NCBI GenBank assembly: GCA_019694355.1
Contig: JAIBCB010000004.1
Location: 1-64,000, forward strand
Length of the DNA stretch: 64,000 bases
Reading direction: 5' to 3'
Origin: Pyrinomonadaceae bacterium
Lineage (GTDB): Bacteria > Acidobacteriota > Blastocatellia > Pyrinomonadales > Pyrinomonadaceae
Below are positions 35,639 through 45,426 of this stretch, piece after piece (within the stretch, counting starts at the first letter, position 1; each line of letters starts with the position of its first letter). Position numbers and translations under genes: made by a program. A model generated the notes under the pieces. The model saw only the letters and a list, made by a program, of their open reading frames with translations. It ran no database searches and was not told where the DNA came from.

Positions 35639-36619
35639 ATGAAAAAACGAATATTCAGCGGAGCACAGCCTACTGGACGGCTCCATTTGGGCAACTATCT
35701 CGGCGCTCTCCGGAATTGGGTCACACTGCAGGACGAATACGAGGCGTTTTACTGCATCGTTAACCTGCACGCGATCACGCTGCCGCAGGATCCGAAAACG
35801 CTGCGGCAAAAGACGCTCGATCTCGCACGCATCTATCTTGCAGCCGGTGTCGATCCCGAAAGATCGACAATATTTATACAATCTGACGTCCCGGAACACG
35901 CAGAGCTTACGTGGGTGCTTCTCTGCGCTGCAAGGATGGGCGAGCTTGAGCGGATGACGCAGTTCAAGGACAAATCTCAAAAGGGCGGACGCGAACGCTC
36001 GAGCGTAGGGCTGTTCACATATCCTGCGTTGATGGCGGCAGACATTTTGCTTTACCAGACCGATCTCGTCCCTGTCGGCCAGGATCAAAAGCAGCATCTT
36101 GAACTTACCCGCGACTTGGCGGAACGTTTTAACCGTGATTTCGGCGAGACCTTCGTAATTCCTGAACCCTACATTCCAAAGACCGGTGCGAACATCAGAT
36201 CGCTTCAGGATCCTGCGAAAAAGATGTCGAAGTCTGACGAGAACGAGGCGGGAGCGATATTTTTGGATGACGACGCAGACGCTATCGCAAAGAAGATCAA
36301 GCGTGCCGTAACCGATAGCGGCACCGAGATCAACTTCGACGAGACGCGGCCGTCGATCCACAACCTTTTGACGATCTATCAGCTCGTAACGGGAAAGAGC
36401 GAGCAGGAGTGCGTCGAGAATTTCGCGGGCAAGGGCTACGGACAGTTCAAGGGCGAGTTGGCCGACGCTGTGATCGAATATTTACGGCCGTTCCAGGAGC
36501 AGATCGCGTCGATCGATGACGATGCTCTTCACGCGTTCGTGAAACGCGGCGCCGAAAAAGCCCGTTCGATCGCATCCGCGACCTTGAGCGACGTATTTTC
36601 AAAGGTTGGAATGAGCTAA
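35639..36619 (+). CDS. trpS: Tryptophanyl-tRNA synthetase
   Basis: The 326-residue class I synthetase has the HIGH-equivalent PTGRLHLGNYLGAL, substrate-binding PVGQDQKQHLELTRDLAERF and KMSKS. It charges tRNA-Trp in the cytoplasm. Length is normal. Confidence 0.97.
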   Translation: MKKRIFSGAQPTGRLHLGNYLGALRNWVTLQDEYEAFYCIVNLHAITLPQDPKTLRQKTLDLARIYLAAGVDPERSTIFIQSDVPEHAELTWVLLCAARMGELERMTQFKDKSQKGGRERSSVGLFTYPALMAADILLYQTDLVPVGQDQKQHLELTRDLAERFNRDFGETFVIPEPYIPKTGANIRSLQDPAKKMSKSDENEAGAIFLDDDADAIAKKIKRAVTDSGTEINFDETRPSIHNLLTIYQLVTGKSEQECVENFAGKGYGQFKGELADAVIEYLRPFQEQIASIDDDALHAFVKRGAEKARSIASATLSDVFSKVGMS

Positions 36620-36697
36620 AGGATGATCGTGGTTCGTAGATCGTTCTATTGACAGAGCCCCAACGAACAATGAACAATGAACCATTAACAGATCGCC

Positions 36698-37045
36698 ATG
36701 CCAAATAAGATCACAGTTTACGAAAAACCTACCTGAACGACGTGCCGCAATATGGCGACGCTGTTTCGTGAAAACGGCATTGATTACGAGAAGGTAAACT
36801 ACTTTAACGAACCTTTCACCGAGGCGAACCTGAGCAAGCTTGTTGCAAAGACGGGCGTTCGGCCGATCAAGCTCACTCGCGGTGCTGCGGCCGCCGGACT
36901 TTCTGAAGAAACTGCGGACCGCGACGTCATAAAGGCGATGGTCGCCGATCCAAATCTGATCCAGCGGCCGATCGTCGAAGTTGGCGACAAAGCTGTTCTG
37001 GCCCGTCCGATCGAACGTGCCTTGGAACTGATAAAAGGGATCTAA
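36698..37045 (+). CDS. ArsC/Spx-family thioredoxin-like protein, putative selenoprotein
   Basis: ATG 36,698 begins MPNKITVYEKPT, then TGA at 36,734-36,736, then TTCRNMATLFRENGIDYEKV in the same frame to a normal stop, 115 residues in all. In the ArsC/Spx family the residue at the TGA is the first Cys of a CxxC (KPTCTTC). A TGA exactly there, with an undamaged frame on both sides, is the pattern of selenocysteine (UxxC). The rest has the family's alternating fold and RPIKLTRG and QRPIVEVGDKAVL segments. A simple nonsense mutation is the alternative; then only the fragment from ATG 36,752 would be made. Other genes here use TGA as stop, so the code is standard. Confidence 0.75.
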
Positions 37046-37151
37046 CCTCCAACAAAAGATAGCTTTGGGGCGAAATAACGGCCGCGGCCGGTTATTTCGA
37101 ATCGACCGAACTGCGCTCCGGCCCTTCTCTGTGGTAAAAGATATAAGCAAA

Positions 37152-37925
37152 GTGACCGAAGAGCTTGAACAATTTTCTTTCGATTTTCACACCGAAAAGC
37201 CCGAGATCGTGGCCGCCGGTCGCGACGAACTGCGTGTCCGCATCGGTGATTTTGCCGGCCCGCTCGACCTGCTTCTTTATCTGATCAAGCAGGAGCAGGC
37301 AAATATTTTCGACATCCCGATCGCGAAGATCACGGCCAAGTATCTTGAGACGATCCAGTTGATGAAACGCCTGGATATTGCGGTCGCAGCGGATTTTCTT
37401 GTGATGGCGGCAACGCTGATCGAGATCAAGTCAAAGATGCTCCTGCCCCGCGATCCGAAGGCAGAGGACGAGGATATCGAGTTCGACGATCCGCGGCGTG
37501 AGCTCGTCGATCGGCTGCTCGAATATGAAAAATTCAAGACGGCGGCAGGAATGCTGCACGAACGCACGACGATCGAACAGGCGACGTTCACGCGCGGCGC
37601 GCTCGAAACGGACGAGAACAACTCCGAGGTCGATGCCACGGTCTTTGACCTCTTGACCGTATTTCAGAAGATCGTTGCCCGCCATCTCGAAGAAGTAAAA
37701 ATGGAGATCGAGCGCGAAGAGATCTCGCTCGCCGATATGATACGCACTCTCGAAGGACGCATCGTCGAATTTGGCGAGGTCAATCTGTCGGGCTTTTTCG
37801 AGGAAATGCGGTCGCACCGCGAACTCGTGACCGCATTTATCGCGGCTCTCGAGATCGTTCGCAGCGAGGCCGTCCGCCTCGTGCAAAATAAGACCTTTGG
37901 TGAGATATTATTGCGTCGTGCCTGA
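37152..37925 (+). CDS. scpA: Segregation and condensation protein A
   Basis: VRIGDFAGPLDLLLYLIKQE near the N-terminus and KYLETIQLMKRLDIAVAADF, then FLVMAATLIEIKSKMLLP, are the ScpA kleisin signature. The C-terminal winged helix ends with LEIVRSEAVRLVQ. It bridges SMC heads in chromosome condensation. The start is uncertain: GTG 37,152 is used; GTG 37,131 and the TTG at 37,065 are in frame, none with a good ribosome-binding site. scpB follows after 15 bases. Confidence 0.92.
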   Translation: MTEELEQFSFDFHTEKPEIVAAGRDELRVRIGDFAGPLDLLLYLIKQEQANIFDIPIAKITAKYLETIQLMKRLDIAVAADFLVMAATLIEIKSKMLLPRDPKAEDEDIEFDDPRRELVDRLLEYEKFKTAAGMLHERTTIEQATFTRGALETDENNSEVDATVFDLLTVFQKIVARHLEEVKMEIEREEISLADMIRTLEGRIVEFGEVNLSGFFEEMRSHRELVTAFIAALEIVRSEAVRLVQNKTFGEILLRRA

Positions 37926-37940
37926 TAGAATATTGGCTTT

Positions 37941-38543
37941 ATGGAAGATCCGGTTTCGGAAAATGTAGAAAGTGCTGCCGTCGCAAAGGCACCGGCAAGG
38001 ACGCCGGGCGAACTTGTCGCACTCGTCGAGGCTTTGATATTCGTTTCTGAGGAGCCTATCGGCACGAAACTTCTTGCCGACATTCTCGGCGAAGAAAAAG
38101 GTGCGATACAGGCCGCCGTCGAACAGCTTTCTGCGGAATACGTCGAGCGTTCGAGCGGGCTTCAGATACGCGAGATCGCAGGCGGTTATCAGATCGCGAC
38201 GCGGCCCGAATTCCACGAAGAGATCCGCGCATTCTTAAAAACAAGGCCGTCGGCAAAGCTCTCGCTTGCTTCGCTCGAAACGCTGGCAGTCATCGCATAC
38301 AAGCAGCCTGTTACGGTGCCTGAAATTCTCGATATCCGCGGCGTTCAATCCGCAACATCCATCAAAACGCTTCTCGACAAACGCCTGATCGTCGCAAAAG
38401 GCCGCAAGGAAGCCGTCGGACGCCCGATGCAATACGGCACGTCGAAAGAGTTCCTGCTTCAATTCGGCCTCAAGGACCTTTCCGAACTGCCGAGCATCGA
38501 AGACTTTGAGGATCTGGTAAGCTCAGGCTCCGAATTGGCATGA
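37941..38543 (+). CDS. scpB: Segregation and condensation protein B
   Basis: The 200-residue product has the paired winged helices of ScpB (LVALVEALIFVSEEPIGTKL, LSLASLETLAVIAYKQPVT, KGRKEAVGRPMQYGTSKEFL). It acts with ScpA and SMC. The stop overlaps the next start by four bases (ATGA), so translation is probably coupled. Confidence 0.95.
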   Translation: MEDPVSENVESAAVAKAPARTPGELVALVEALIFVSEEPIGTKLLADILGEEKGAIQAAVEQLSAEYVERSSGLQIREIAGGYQIATRPEFHEEIRAFLKTRPSAKLSLASLETLAVIAYKQPVTVPEILDIRGVQSATSIKTLLDKRLIVAKGRKEAVGRPMQYGTSKEFLLQFGLKDLSELPSIEDFEDLVSSGSELA

Positions 38544-39142
38544 AACTTCAAATAATTGGCGACGGTGCGTTCGGAACATTTTTGGCTGAACTGCTCGGCC
38601 CCTTCGTCCAGCTCGACAATTCTGCCGAAAGCGTCATTCTCGCGGTACCGATCTCCGCATACGGGAGCCTCGCTTCGGAACACCGCGAACGCCATTTGAT
38701 CAATGTCTGCAGCGTCCAAAAACCGAGCACGGAAATGATCCTGCGTTATACGCCGAATGTAACGTCGATCCACCCGCTCTTTGGACAGCGAACACCGGAA
38801 GATAAGCGAAATTCGATCCTAACGCATTCGCTGCCAGCGACAAGCGAGTTCGTGAGTAACGAGGCCGAGTTTCTCGATCTTTTCTCGCGGGTTTCGACCA
38901 TCATCCGAGACAACACCGATGGCGTCGCGTTCACGCCGGATTCGCATGATCAGCTAATGGCAAAGACGCACGTCGCCGCAGTCGTGGCCGCACGTCAGAT
39001 GAAGATCTTTATCGACCGCGCAAACGACATTCCGGACGAGTACATCCCGAACAGCTTTCGGCTGCTGCGTGATTTTGTCAACACGCTCGATGATATGCCG
39101 CACGGAACGATCGAGAGCATAATGGCGAATCCATACTTCTAA
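38540..39142 (+). CDS. Prephenate dehydrogenase-like protein
   Basis: The N-terminus MKLQIIGDGAFGTFLAELLG is a short Rossmann opening. SVQKPSTEMILRYTPNVTSI and HPLFGQRTPED resemble the TyrA family, including the HP(M/L)FG motif. At 200 residues it is shorter than typical TyrA (~280+); part of the nucleotide-binding domain appears reduced. Possible roles are tyrosine synthesis or a diverged activity. Confidence 0.7.
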   Translation: MKLQIIGDGAFGTFLAELLGPFVQLDNSAESVILAVPISAYGSLASEHRERHLINVCSVQKPSTEMILRYTPNVTSIHPLFGQRTPEDKRNSILTHSLPATSEFVSNEAEFLDLFSRVSTIIRDNTDGVAFTPDSHDQLMAKTHVAAVVAARQMKIFIDRANDIPDEYIPNSFRLLRDFVNTLDDMPHGTIESIMANPYF

Positions 39143-39231
39143 AACTGCCCGTCAGATCGCTAAGGCCTCGCATCGATAAAGCACCGCAAAGGTGAAACTT
39201 GTCGTTCGATGCTGTACAATCGGGCGTTCGC

Positions 39232-40041
39232 ATGTTGGAAAGACTTCAAAAACTCATCGCCCAAGCGGGCATCGCTTCGCGTCGCGGAGCCGAGCAGCTG
39301 ATCCTCGACGGCGAGGTTACAGTGAATGGCGATATCGTTACCGAACTCGGCACAAAGGCCGACCCCGAAAAGGATCACATAAAGGTTCGCGGCAAGCTCA
39401 TCAACCCGCGGATCACGTCCGCTAAAAATGTTTACGTCCTTGTGAATAAACCGAAAGGCTATCTTTCGAGTGCCAGCGACCCTGAAGGACGAAAGCTCGT
39501 TGTCGAACTCGTGAAAGGCAAAGGACGGCTTCATCCCGTCGGCCGTCTCGATTACAACTCCGAGGGCCTGATCATCCTGACGAACGACGGCAAATTCACT
39601 GACCGCGTCGCTTCTTCAAAGACGGTCGCCAAAGTTTACGACGTGAAAGTAAAGGGTTTGCCGAACAGGAACGCGATCAATAAACTCCGCCGCGGCATCT
39701 TGCTCGAAGATGGCTTCAAAACGGCACCGGCGGAGATACGCGAACTGAACTCGACAGACAAGAACGGTTGGTACGAAGTTACGCTTTTCGAAGGACACAA
39801 TCAGCAGATCCGCAAGATGTTCGATGCGATCGGTTACTCGGTCGTAAAGCTGCGGCGAACCAAGATCGGCGAGGTTTCCGATCCGTATCTCAAAACTGGC
39901 CAGAGCCGCGACCTTTCTCGCGAAGAAGTAGCATCGTTAACAGGCTCGCAAACTCCCGTCCGAGCAGAAAGATCAGCGAAGTCTCAGGGCACTGCAGAAA
40001 AAGGCTCCCACGGCAGATCCCGAGGCAAATGGAAAAGCTAG
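39232..40041 (+). CDS. RsuA/RluB-family rRNA pseudouridine synthase
   Basis: MLERLQKLIAQAGIASRRGA is the S4-like RNA-binding start, and HPVGRLDYNSEGLIILTNDG holds the catalytic Asp of the RsuA/RluB/RluE/F group. The order and the GRLDYNSEG form fit RluB (23S rRNA). A TTG start at 39,199 is possible. The basic Ser/Gly-rich C-terminal tail of ~35 residues is unusual. Confidence 0.92.
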   Translation: MLERLQKLIAQAGIASRRGAEQLILDGEVTVNGDIVTELGTKADPEKDHIKVRGKLINPRITSAKNVYVLVNKPKGYLSSASDPEGRKLVVELVKGKGRLHPVGRLDYNSEGLIILTNDGKFTDRVASSKTVAKVYDVKVKGLPNRNAINKLRRGILLEDGFKTAPAEIRELNSTDKNGWYEVTLFEGHNQQIRKMFDAIGYSVVKLRRTKIGEVSDPYLKTGQSRDLSREEVASLTGSQTPVRAERSAKSQGTAEKGSHGRSRGKWKS

Positions 40042-41078
40042 TCATTAATGCCGTCTATGCAACCTTCGTTGCTCAGACCTTTCTGTTCGCGATCCCGATG
40101 ATCGTGGCCGCTTGGTCCTTTATTAAAGAGGTCGTCTGGCTGCCGCCTGTGATTCGAGGCAAGGGGAAGATACCCAAGCATCTGCCTGTGCCGGAAAAAG
40201 AACTTCAGCCGCTGAATTGCCCCAGCTGCGGCGCCGGCGTCCCATTGAACGAATCCGCGATGAAGTGCCCAAGCTGCCGGAACGTCTTCCCTGTTCCGCG
40301 AGAGTATCAGGAGATCAGACACGCGCGGCATCTTGCGAGCGTAAAGATCGATCGGGCACAAAGGCTCTGGCGGCTTGTTTCTTTCCTGACATCAAACTGG
40401 ACATTGGGCGTTGTAATTATCCTTACGCTCTGGCTAACGGTCTGTCTTGTCGTGATCCTTACATGGATAGACACGCAAAACCTCGTACCGTTCGATCGGT
40501 TCTCCGATACTTACTACGTACCGTACCTGACGCTGCTTTTCTGGATCGCTATGCTTGCGTTCATCGCTATCTCGATCTCGGTCAAATTCAGGTCCGAACT
40601 ACCCGTTATCGAAAATATCCCGGCCGCTGCCAAAGCTGAGACCGTCCAATGCGCAAATTGCGGCGGAACGATCGGTTTTGATGCCGGACAGTTCGGCTCG
40701 CTTTGCGGTTACTGCGGAGTGGAAACATTCCGCGTAAAGATCGCCCGGCTGACGGCGATCGCTGAAGGCAAAACGGCTGAGAAGGCCTCCGATCGGCTCT
40801 CAAGCGAAATGGAACGGTTTGCCGATGCGATCGAGGATTATTTGGCGGTACCAAAGCTTCTCGTCGCGGGTCTCATAATCTTGGTGATCGGTTACGCGAT
40901 ATTCGATTTTGTTCTCGTGGCTATTCTCACGCTGACGACTTGGGTGTTCACCATCTTGATCGCGGGGCTGTTTTTATATCCGATCCCGACGCTCGCCGGC
41001 CTGATCGCGTTCGGCACGCTTTACCATTACCGCAAGCCGCTCATCGCACGCCTCTTCTCCGCCATCGATCGAGATTAG
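40029..41078 (+). CDS. Membrane protein with two zinc ribbons
   Basis: The ATG at 40,029 lies inside the end of the pseudouridine-synthase gene. Order in the 349 residues: N-terminal membrane segment (VAQTFLFAIPMIVAAWSFI), a zinc ribbon CPSCG...CPSC, two membrane helices (NWTLGVVIILTLWLTVCLVV and one after), a second ribbon CANCG...CGYCG, and two C-terminal membrane helices. No enzymatic motif is visible. Function unknown. Confidence 0.75.
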   Translation: MEKLVINAVYATFVAQTFLFAIPMIVAAWSFIKEVVWLPPVIRGKGKIPKHLPVPEKELQPLNCPSCGAGVPLNESAMKCPSCRNVFPVPREYQEIRHARHLASVKIDRAQRLWRLVSFLTSNWTLGVVIILTLWLTVCLVVILTWIDTQNLVPFDRFSDTYYVPYLTLLFWIAMLAFIAISISVKFRSELPVIENIPAAAKAETVQCANCGGTIGFDAGQFGSLCGYCGVETFRVKIARLTAIAEGKTAEKASDRLSSEMERFADAIEDYLAVPKLLVAGLIILVIGYAIFDFVLVAILTLTTWVFTILIAGLFLYPIPTLAGLIAFGTLYHYRKPLIARLFSAIDRD

Positions 41079-41521
41079 CCTGCAGACCCCGCAAGAGCTC
41101 GATGTTCCACCATCAAGCAAAGGTCCTGAACGACCTTTATTCCGGCATCAGCTAACCTTTCGGCGACCTCGTCATTCGTGATGCCGAGTTGGAACCACAC
41201 GGCCTTTGGTTTCTTGGCAAGAATGTCAAAAGTGTGTTTTGTCAGATCGGAGCTTTTTCGAAAGATGTTCAGAAGGTCGATCTCGCCCGGCACTTTTGCG
41301 AGGTCGCGATAGACAGGTTGGCCCAAGATCTCAGTAACTTCCGGGTAATAGACCGGTACGGGAATGATCTCGTAACCTGCATCCGACATATATTTTGGGA
41401 CGTAAAATGCCGGCTGTGCCGAATGGCTTTCCGGCTTGATGCCAAGGACGGCGATCCGTTTTGTTTCGGCAAGGAGTTCGCGGATCTGATCGTCGGTCGT
41501 GAGAATATTCGGGTTGCTCAT
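41075..41521 (-). CDS. CoA-binding domain protein (YccU-like)
   Basis: The 148-residue Rossmann protein has AVLGIKPESHSAQPAFYVPK, GYEIIPVPVYYPEVTEILGQ and KAVWFQLGITNDEVAERL, matching the small CoA-binding family with a KxVW(F/M)Q loop. Its cellular role is unsettled. It is convergent with the zinc-ribbon gene, overlapping by four bases. Confidence 0.88.
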   Translation of the reverse strand: MSNPNILTTDDQIRELLAETKRIAVLGIKPESHSAQPAFYVPKYMSDAGYEIIPVPVYYPEVTEILGQPVYRDLAKVPGEIDLLNIFRKSSDLTKHTFDILAKKPKAVWFQLGITNDEVAERLADAGIKVVQDLCLMVEHRALAGSAG

Positions 41522-41617
41522 AGCTCAATCTTAGGTCTCGCGACACGTACAAGCAAAACTTCCCGGAGTTGCCATATTGTTTATGTTATGCAATCATAAC
41601 CGTTCGTTATATTACCT

Positions 41618-42760
41618 ATGAACTTTGACCTTTCACCCGAACAAGAACAAATAAAGCTGAGCGTCCGCGAATTTGCCGAAAGCGAGATCAAGCCGCACGT
41701 CATGGAATGGGACGAAACGCAGCACTTCCCTGCTGAATTGCGCCCCAAACTTGCGGAACTCGGCCTCCTTGGCGTCCTTTTCCCCGAGGAATTTGGCGGA
41801 GCCGGAATGGGCTATGTCGAATACGCGACGATCATCGAGGAACTCGCCCGCGTTGACGGTTCGGTCGGGCTTTCGGTGGCGGCACACAATTCGCTCTGCT
41901 CGAACCACATCTATATGTTCGGAAATGACGAGCAAAAGGCAAAATATCTCGCACCGCTCGCAAAGGGCGAGAGCTTCGGAGCCTGGGGTTTGACCGAGGC
42001 ACAGGCAGGCTCGGATTCCGCAGGTACACGCACGACCGCGGTGCCGTCCGACGAAGGTTGGGTCGTTAACGGCTCGAAGAATTTCATCACTCACGCCATT
42101 TCCTGCGAGACGCTCGTGGCTGTCGCAGTTACCGACAAGGAGAAAGGCAATCACGGCATTTCGGCATTCATTTTTGACAAATCGATGGAAGGCTTTCGAG
42201 GCGACAAGAAAGAAAATAAGCTCGGAATGCGGGCCTCGGAGACCGCGTCGGTCGTTTTCGAGGATTGCAAGGTCCCACGCGCAAATCTGCTCGGAAACGA
42301 GGGCGAAGGCTTCAAGCAGGCGATGCAGGTGCTTGACGGCGGCCGCATCTCGATCGCCGCTCTTTCGGTCGGAATCGCACAAGGTGCATACGAGGCGGCG
42401 GTCAAATACGCAAAAGAACGGCAGCAGTTCGGCAAGCCGATCGCAGACTTTCAGGCGATCCAATTCAAACTCGCCGATATGGCTACGCAGATCGAATGCG
42501 CCCGTCTTCTGACCCTAAAGGCCGCTGTCCTAAAAGACGCAAAAAGGCCCGTAACGCAGGCCTCGGCAATGGCAAAACTTTATGCTTCCGAAACTGCTGT
42601 TCGCGTTTCTGAGGAATCCGTGCAGATCCACGGCGGCTACGGCTACACGAAAGATTATCCGGCGGAAAAATACTGGCGCGACTCGAAACTCTGCACCATC
42701 GGCGAAGGCACAAGTGAGATCCAACGCATCGTCATCGCAAAGAATCTGTTGAGGGCTTGA
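41618..42760 (+). CDS. Acyl-CoA dehydrogenase (short/branched-chain type)
   Basis: The 380-residue flavoprotein is complete: [17 protein letters not shown] in the FAD region, [35 protein letters not shown], and a C-terminus with [18 protein letters not shown] and [17 protein letters not shown], where the Glu of GEGTSEI is the usual catalytic base. It introduces the alpha-beta double bond in acyl-CoA. The last 80 bases occur again at 44,541-44,620. Confidence 0.94.
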   Translation: MNFDLSPEQEQIKLSVREFAESEIKPHVMEWDETQHFPAELRPKLAELGLLGVLFPEEFGGAGMGYVEYATIIEELARVDGSVGLSVAAHNSLCSNHIYMFGNDEQKAKYLAPLAKGESFGAWGLTEAQAGSDSAGTRTTAVPSDEGWVVNGSKNFITHAISCETLVAVAVTDKEKGNHGISAFIFDKSMEGFRGDKKENKLGMRASETASVVFEDCKVPRANLLGNEGEGFKQAMQVLDGGRISIAALSVGIAQGAYEAAVKYAKERQQFGKPIADFQAIQFKLADMATQIECARLLTLKAAVLKDAKRPVTQASAMAKLYASETAVRVSEESVQIHGGYGYTKDYPAEKYWRDSKLCTIGEGTSEIQRIVIAKNLLRA

Positions 42761-42798
42761 TCGGGAAATACTCGGTCAGCGATCGCTCTTGAGCTACG

Positions 42799-44499
42799 CT
42801 ATGAAGGTGGATCATGTCCCTTTTCCGCTTTCGTTGCACGGCCAACTGCGATCCTTGCTAAAGAGATCAGGCCATTGACCTTCGACTGCGGGTCGGCCAA
42901 GTTAGCGATGCTCGATGTTATCGACTGGTCATACAGCGCCAAAAAGTCGGCTTCAATAGCCGATGCAAACACTTCCTGACCTATGTGAAACATTTGCTCC
43001 TTTTTGACGGGGTTCCTCTCAGTCGTCTTGGAGTAGTCATCGTTAGCGAGTTTGACGATCGTTTCGAGCCCCTGAAGAGCTTCGCTCGGATGGCCGAATT
43101 TGGCCAGGCCACCTACCGCACTCATCCCAAAACTCGTCTTTTCTGCGATGCCTTTTGTGGATCTAGGCAGTTCGAGAACCCCGGCATCTAACTGATCCGC
43201 GCAAAATTGCTGTACCGGCAACTCGGTCGATGAACACTTTAGTCCGAAACCGATCCGAGCGAAGGTGCGGATCGAGTCCGGAACCTTATCAAGCACTGAA
43301 ACGGCACCAGCGTAATCCGCTTCTTCGACTTTTTTGTAAGCGAGATTCGCGGCAACCGTATATCTGAGCGAATCCCAAAAGTCGCGGTCTGATTTGACCT
43401 CAGCCTCGCTCATGCTTTCGAGTATCTTGATGGCCTGCTCGAACTTCTCTTGATCATTTGCAAGGGAGGCGGCACGGAATAAATAGTATGCCCGCCGGGC
43501 CGGGTCGCTTTCCTTTTCCGCCAGACGCAATAACGATTCCACGGTAATATCCGCCGGGTCGTCAAGCTGACTATCCGGCCGCGAACTCGCAGATGATGGT
43601 CTTCCGGTGATGCAGTGATCGATCGTCGATCGTGCAATTCCTTGCTTAGCGGGGAGTAGTGCCGCAAACTGCGACAGCAATGGGTAGACGAGGTACGCGT
43701 CGTTAGCACAAGTCTCGATCTGTTTTCGATCGTATTTGTTGCTTTGTTCGACCAGATAGCTGAAGAGGAATTCAAGAGCCTGAGTTTTCTGCTCCGCGAT
43801 TGACCTTATCTCGTCCGGCGCATTCGGAATCGTCAACTCGGGGAATGCAGCCAGCTTTATGCTATTTGCTATCGATATGGTCGGTTTCGCCGCTGCTGAG
43901 CGAAGCATCGAGTCGAAAAGCCTCGTAGAGAAGCGTCTGTCTCTCCTACAAAGGCTCCAATATAGCTCGTATATTGCCGATGGTTCGCCCATCTGCAAGG
44001 CAAGAATGCCCATTTCGGCAGCTAGGGCCGGATCGTCTTTGACCAGAGCTTTGGCAAATCCTACAAGCGCATCGGCGTTCAGCTTATCGTTCGCGTCAGA
44101 TCGGTCGCCGGCGTCTTTAATAATTGAAACAAGTCGCTTACTCTGTTTCGCGTTCCTGTTTGAGATAAGTACGAGGATCTTGCCCGACATTTCAACAAAG
44201 GCGTTCTTGTCGGTCTTGATCTCGTCACTCGACAAGAAAAAGATGCGGTCAACCGCCTTCTCATAGTAGAGCGCCGCCTTGTCGCGATCCAACGGCCACC
44301 AGATATCGGCGAGCTGGGCATAAACTAGCGCCTTGTCCAGACTCTTTAGTTGGCTGGCCGAATCAATTGCCTTCGCAGTGAAACCCTCGGCGCGTAAACG
44401 CCACGCTTCGCTCAACGATCCTCCTTGTTGAGATTGTCCGACCAACCCGGCGGCAAGGCCGAGGGTTAGTATCACTAGAAGCAACTTTGAATACAGCAC
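42799..44499 (-). CDS. Exported helical-repeat protein, unknown function
   Basis: GTG 44,499 gives a signal peptide ([20 protein letters not shown]) and 566 residues. The rest is predominantly alpha-helical, with TPR-like spacing ([49 protein letters not shown] and later repeats). Upstream extension reads into the duplicated dehydrogenase end and is rejected. It is flanked by two copies of the acyl-CoA dehydrogenase 3' end, suggesting that it arrived as a unit. Confidence 0.65.
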   Translation of the reverse strand: MLYSKLLLVILTLGLAAGLVGQSQQGGSLSEAWRLRAEGFTAKAIDSASQLKSLDKALVYAQLADIWWPLDRDKAALYYEKAVDRIFFLSSDEIKTDKNAFVEMSGKILVLISNRNAKQSKRLVSIIKDAGDRSDANDKLNADALVGFAKALVKDDPALAAEMGILALQMGEPSAIYELYWSLCRRDRRFSTRLFDSMLRSAAAKPTISIANSIKLAAFPELTIPNAPDEIRSIAEQKTQALEFLFSYLVEQSNKYDRKQIETCANDAYLVYPLLSQFAALLPAKQGIARSTIDHCITGRPSSASSRPDSQLDDPADITVESLLRLAEKESDPARRAYYLFRAASLANDQEKFEQAIKILESMSEAEVKSDRDFWDSLRYTVAANLAYKKVEEADYAGAVSVLDKVPDSIRTFARIGFGLKCSSTELPVQQFCADQLDAGVLELPRSTKGIAEKTSFGMSAVGGLAKFGHPSEALQGLETIVKLANDDYSKTTERNPVKKEQMFHIGQEVFASAIEADFLALYDQSITSSIANLADPQSKVNGLISLARIAVGRATKAEKGHDPPS

Positions 44500-44507
44500 A
44501 GGAATTA

Positions 44508-44620
44508 GACTATCCGGCAGAATAGACCAATCTCGTCGGGATTCAAAACTCTGCACCATCGGCGAAGGCACAAGCGAGATCCAACGCATCGTCATCGCAA
44601 AGAATTTGTTGAAAGCGTAA
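44508..44620 (+). pseudogene. Second copy of an acyl-CoA dehydrogenase 3' end
   Basis: Bases 44,541-44,620 match 42,681-42,760 at 72 of 80 positions and still encode [20 protein letters not shown] and KNLLKA with a TAA stop. Most differences are synonymous. A weaker match (DYPAE, then a stop and small indel) extends back to 44,508. It looks like the end of a diverged dehydrogenase, not a fresh duplication. Confidence 0.85.
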
Positions 44621-44827
44621 GGCTCACAGTGGGTTTCGGCGGATGATACGGATTCGCGCGGATCGATCCACATGAATCCGGTCGATCCGTTCTATCCGCG
44701 TTCAAAAGAATTCGAACTTTGGCTCCGGATCATCTGAATAAGGCCAACATCCGCGTCCGAGTACCCCCTTGAACGCGGATATTGCAGATGTTCCGGATAA
44801 TGCTGGATTCAGAAAGGAATTTTCCTG
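44621..44827. other. Gene-free stretch
   Basis: There is no gene. It contains short GATCCG and GGATCATC motifs in both orientations (GGATCGATCC, CGGATCATCTG, GAACGCGGATA) that could pair locally. I see nothing else. Confidence 0.5.
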
Positions 44828-44856
44828 TTGCATCCGTGAAACATTTTTGCTAGTAT
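44828..44856 (+). promoter_or_regulatory. Sigma-70-like promoter of the DinB pair
   Basis: TTGCAT (44,828-44,833) and TAGTAT (44,851-44,856) have a 17-base spacer. GGAGG at 44,881-44,885 then precedes the ATG at 44,893. Confidence 0.65.
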
Positions 44857-44892
44857 TGTTCTCCCTGGCGAAAACAGCCGGGAGGAAAACTT

Positions 44893-45414
44893 ATGGAAAC
44901 AAATAAAACACCTGGCTATTTGGCAAATGTCCTCGCGAATGATTTTGCGGCCGACGCAGCTGTGTCGCGGCGCGTGCTGGAACGCGTGCCGACCGATAAA
45001 TTCGATTGGACGCCCCACGAAAAATCGATGCCGTTCGGGCGACTGGCGGCACATATCGCGGAGCTGCAGGGCTTTCCCGTGATGATAATGAAAGAGGACG
45101 GCCTCGACTTCGCCGAGCGTGAATACAAACCTTTCGAGCCGGCGTCGAGCGAAGAACTTCTAAAATTTTTTGATGAGGCGGTTGCCGCCAGCAAGGCTGC
45201 GATCCTCGCGACCTCGGACGAAGACCTGATGAAGGAATGGACGCTTCGAAGCGGCGAGACCGTATTTTTCACGCTGCCGAAGATCGGTGCAGTTCGCGGC
45301 ATGGTCTCAGGCCATTCGATCCATCATCGCGGGCAGTTGAGCGTTTACCTGCGGCTCAACGATATTCCCGTTCCGTCAATTTACGGCCCGAGTGCCGATG
45401 AGAACGTAGGCTAG
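44893..45414 (+). CDS. DinB-superfamily protein, first of a tandem pair
   Basis: The 173-residue four-helix protein has PTDKFDWTPHEKSMPFGRLA, AAHIAELQG with a metal-ligand His, and SGHSIHHRGQLSVYLRLND with the HxxxH ligands. DinB-like proteins are metal-dependent thiol transferases or hydrolases; the substrate is unknown. It is a paralogue of the gene 12 bases downstream. Confidence 0.85.
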   Translation: METNKTPGYLANVLANDFAADAAVSRRVLERVPTDKFDWTPHEKSMPFGRLAAHIAELQGFPVMIMKEDGLDFAEREYKPFEPASSEELLKFFDEAVAASKAAILATSDEDLMKEWTLRSGETVFFTLPKIGAVRGMVSGHSIHHRGQLSVYLRLNDIPVPSIYGPSADENVG

Positions 45415-45426
45415 AGGAGAGAAAAA

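Noticed and set aside
35633..36361. Minus-strand frame of 242 codons
   Set aside because: Antisense to trpS; composition reflects the codon bias of the real gene.
36752..37045. A short ArsC-like gene starting at ATG 36,752
   Set aside because: This start removes the first strand and the catalytic residue; the upstream frame with TGA encodes the conserved N-terminus.
41633..42463. Minus-strand frame of 276 codons
   Set aside because: Antisense to the acyl-CoA dehydrogenase and without family features.
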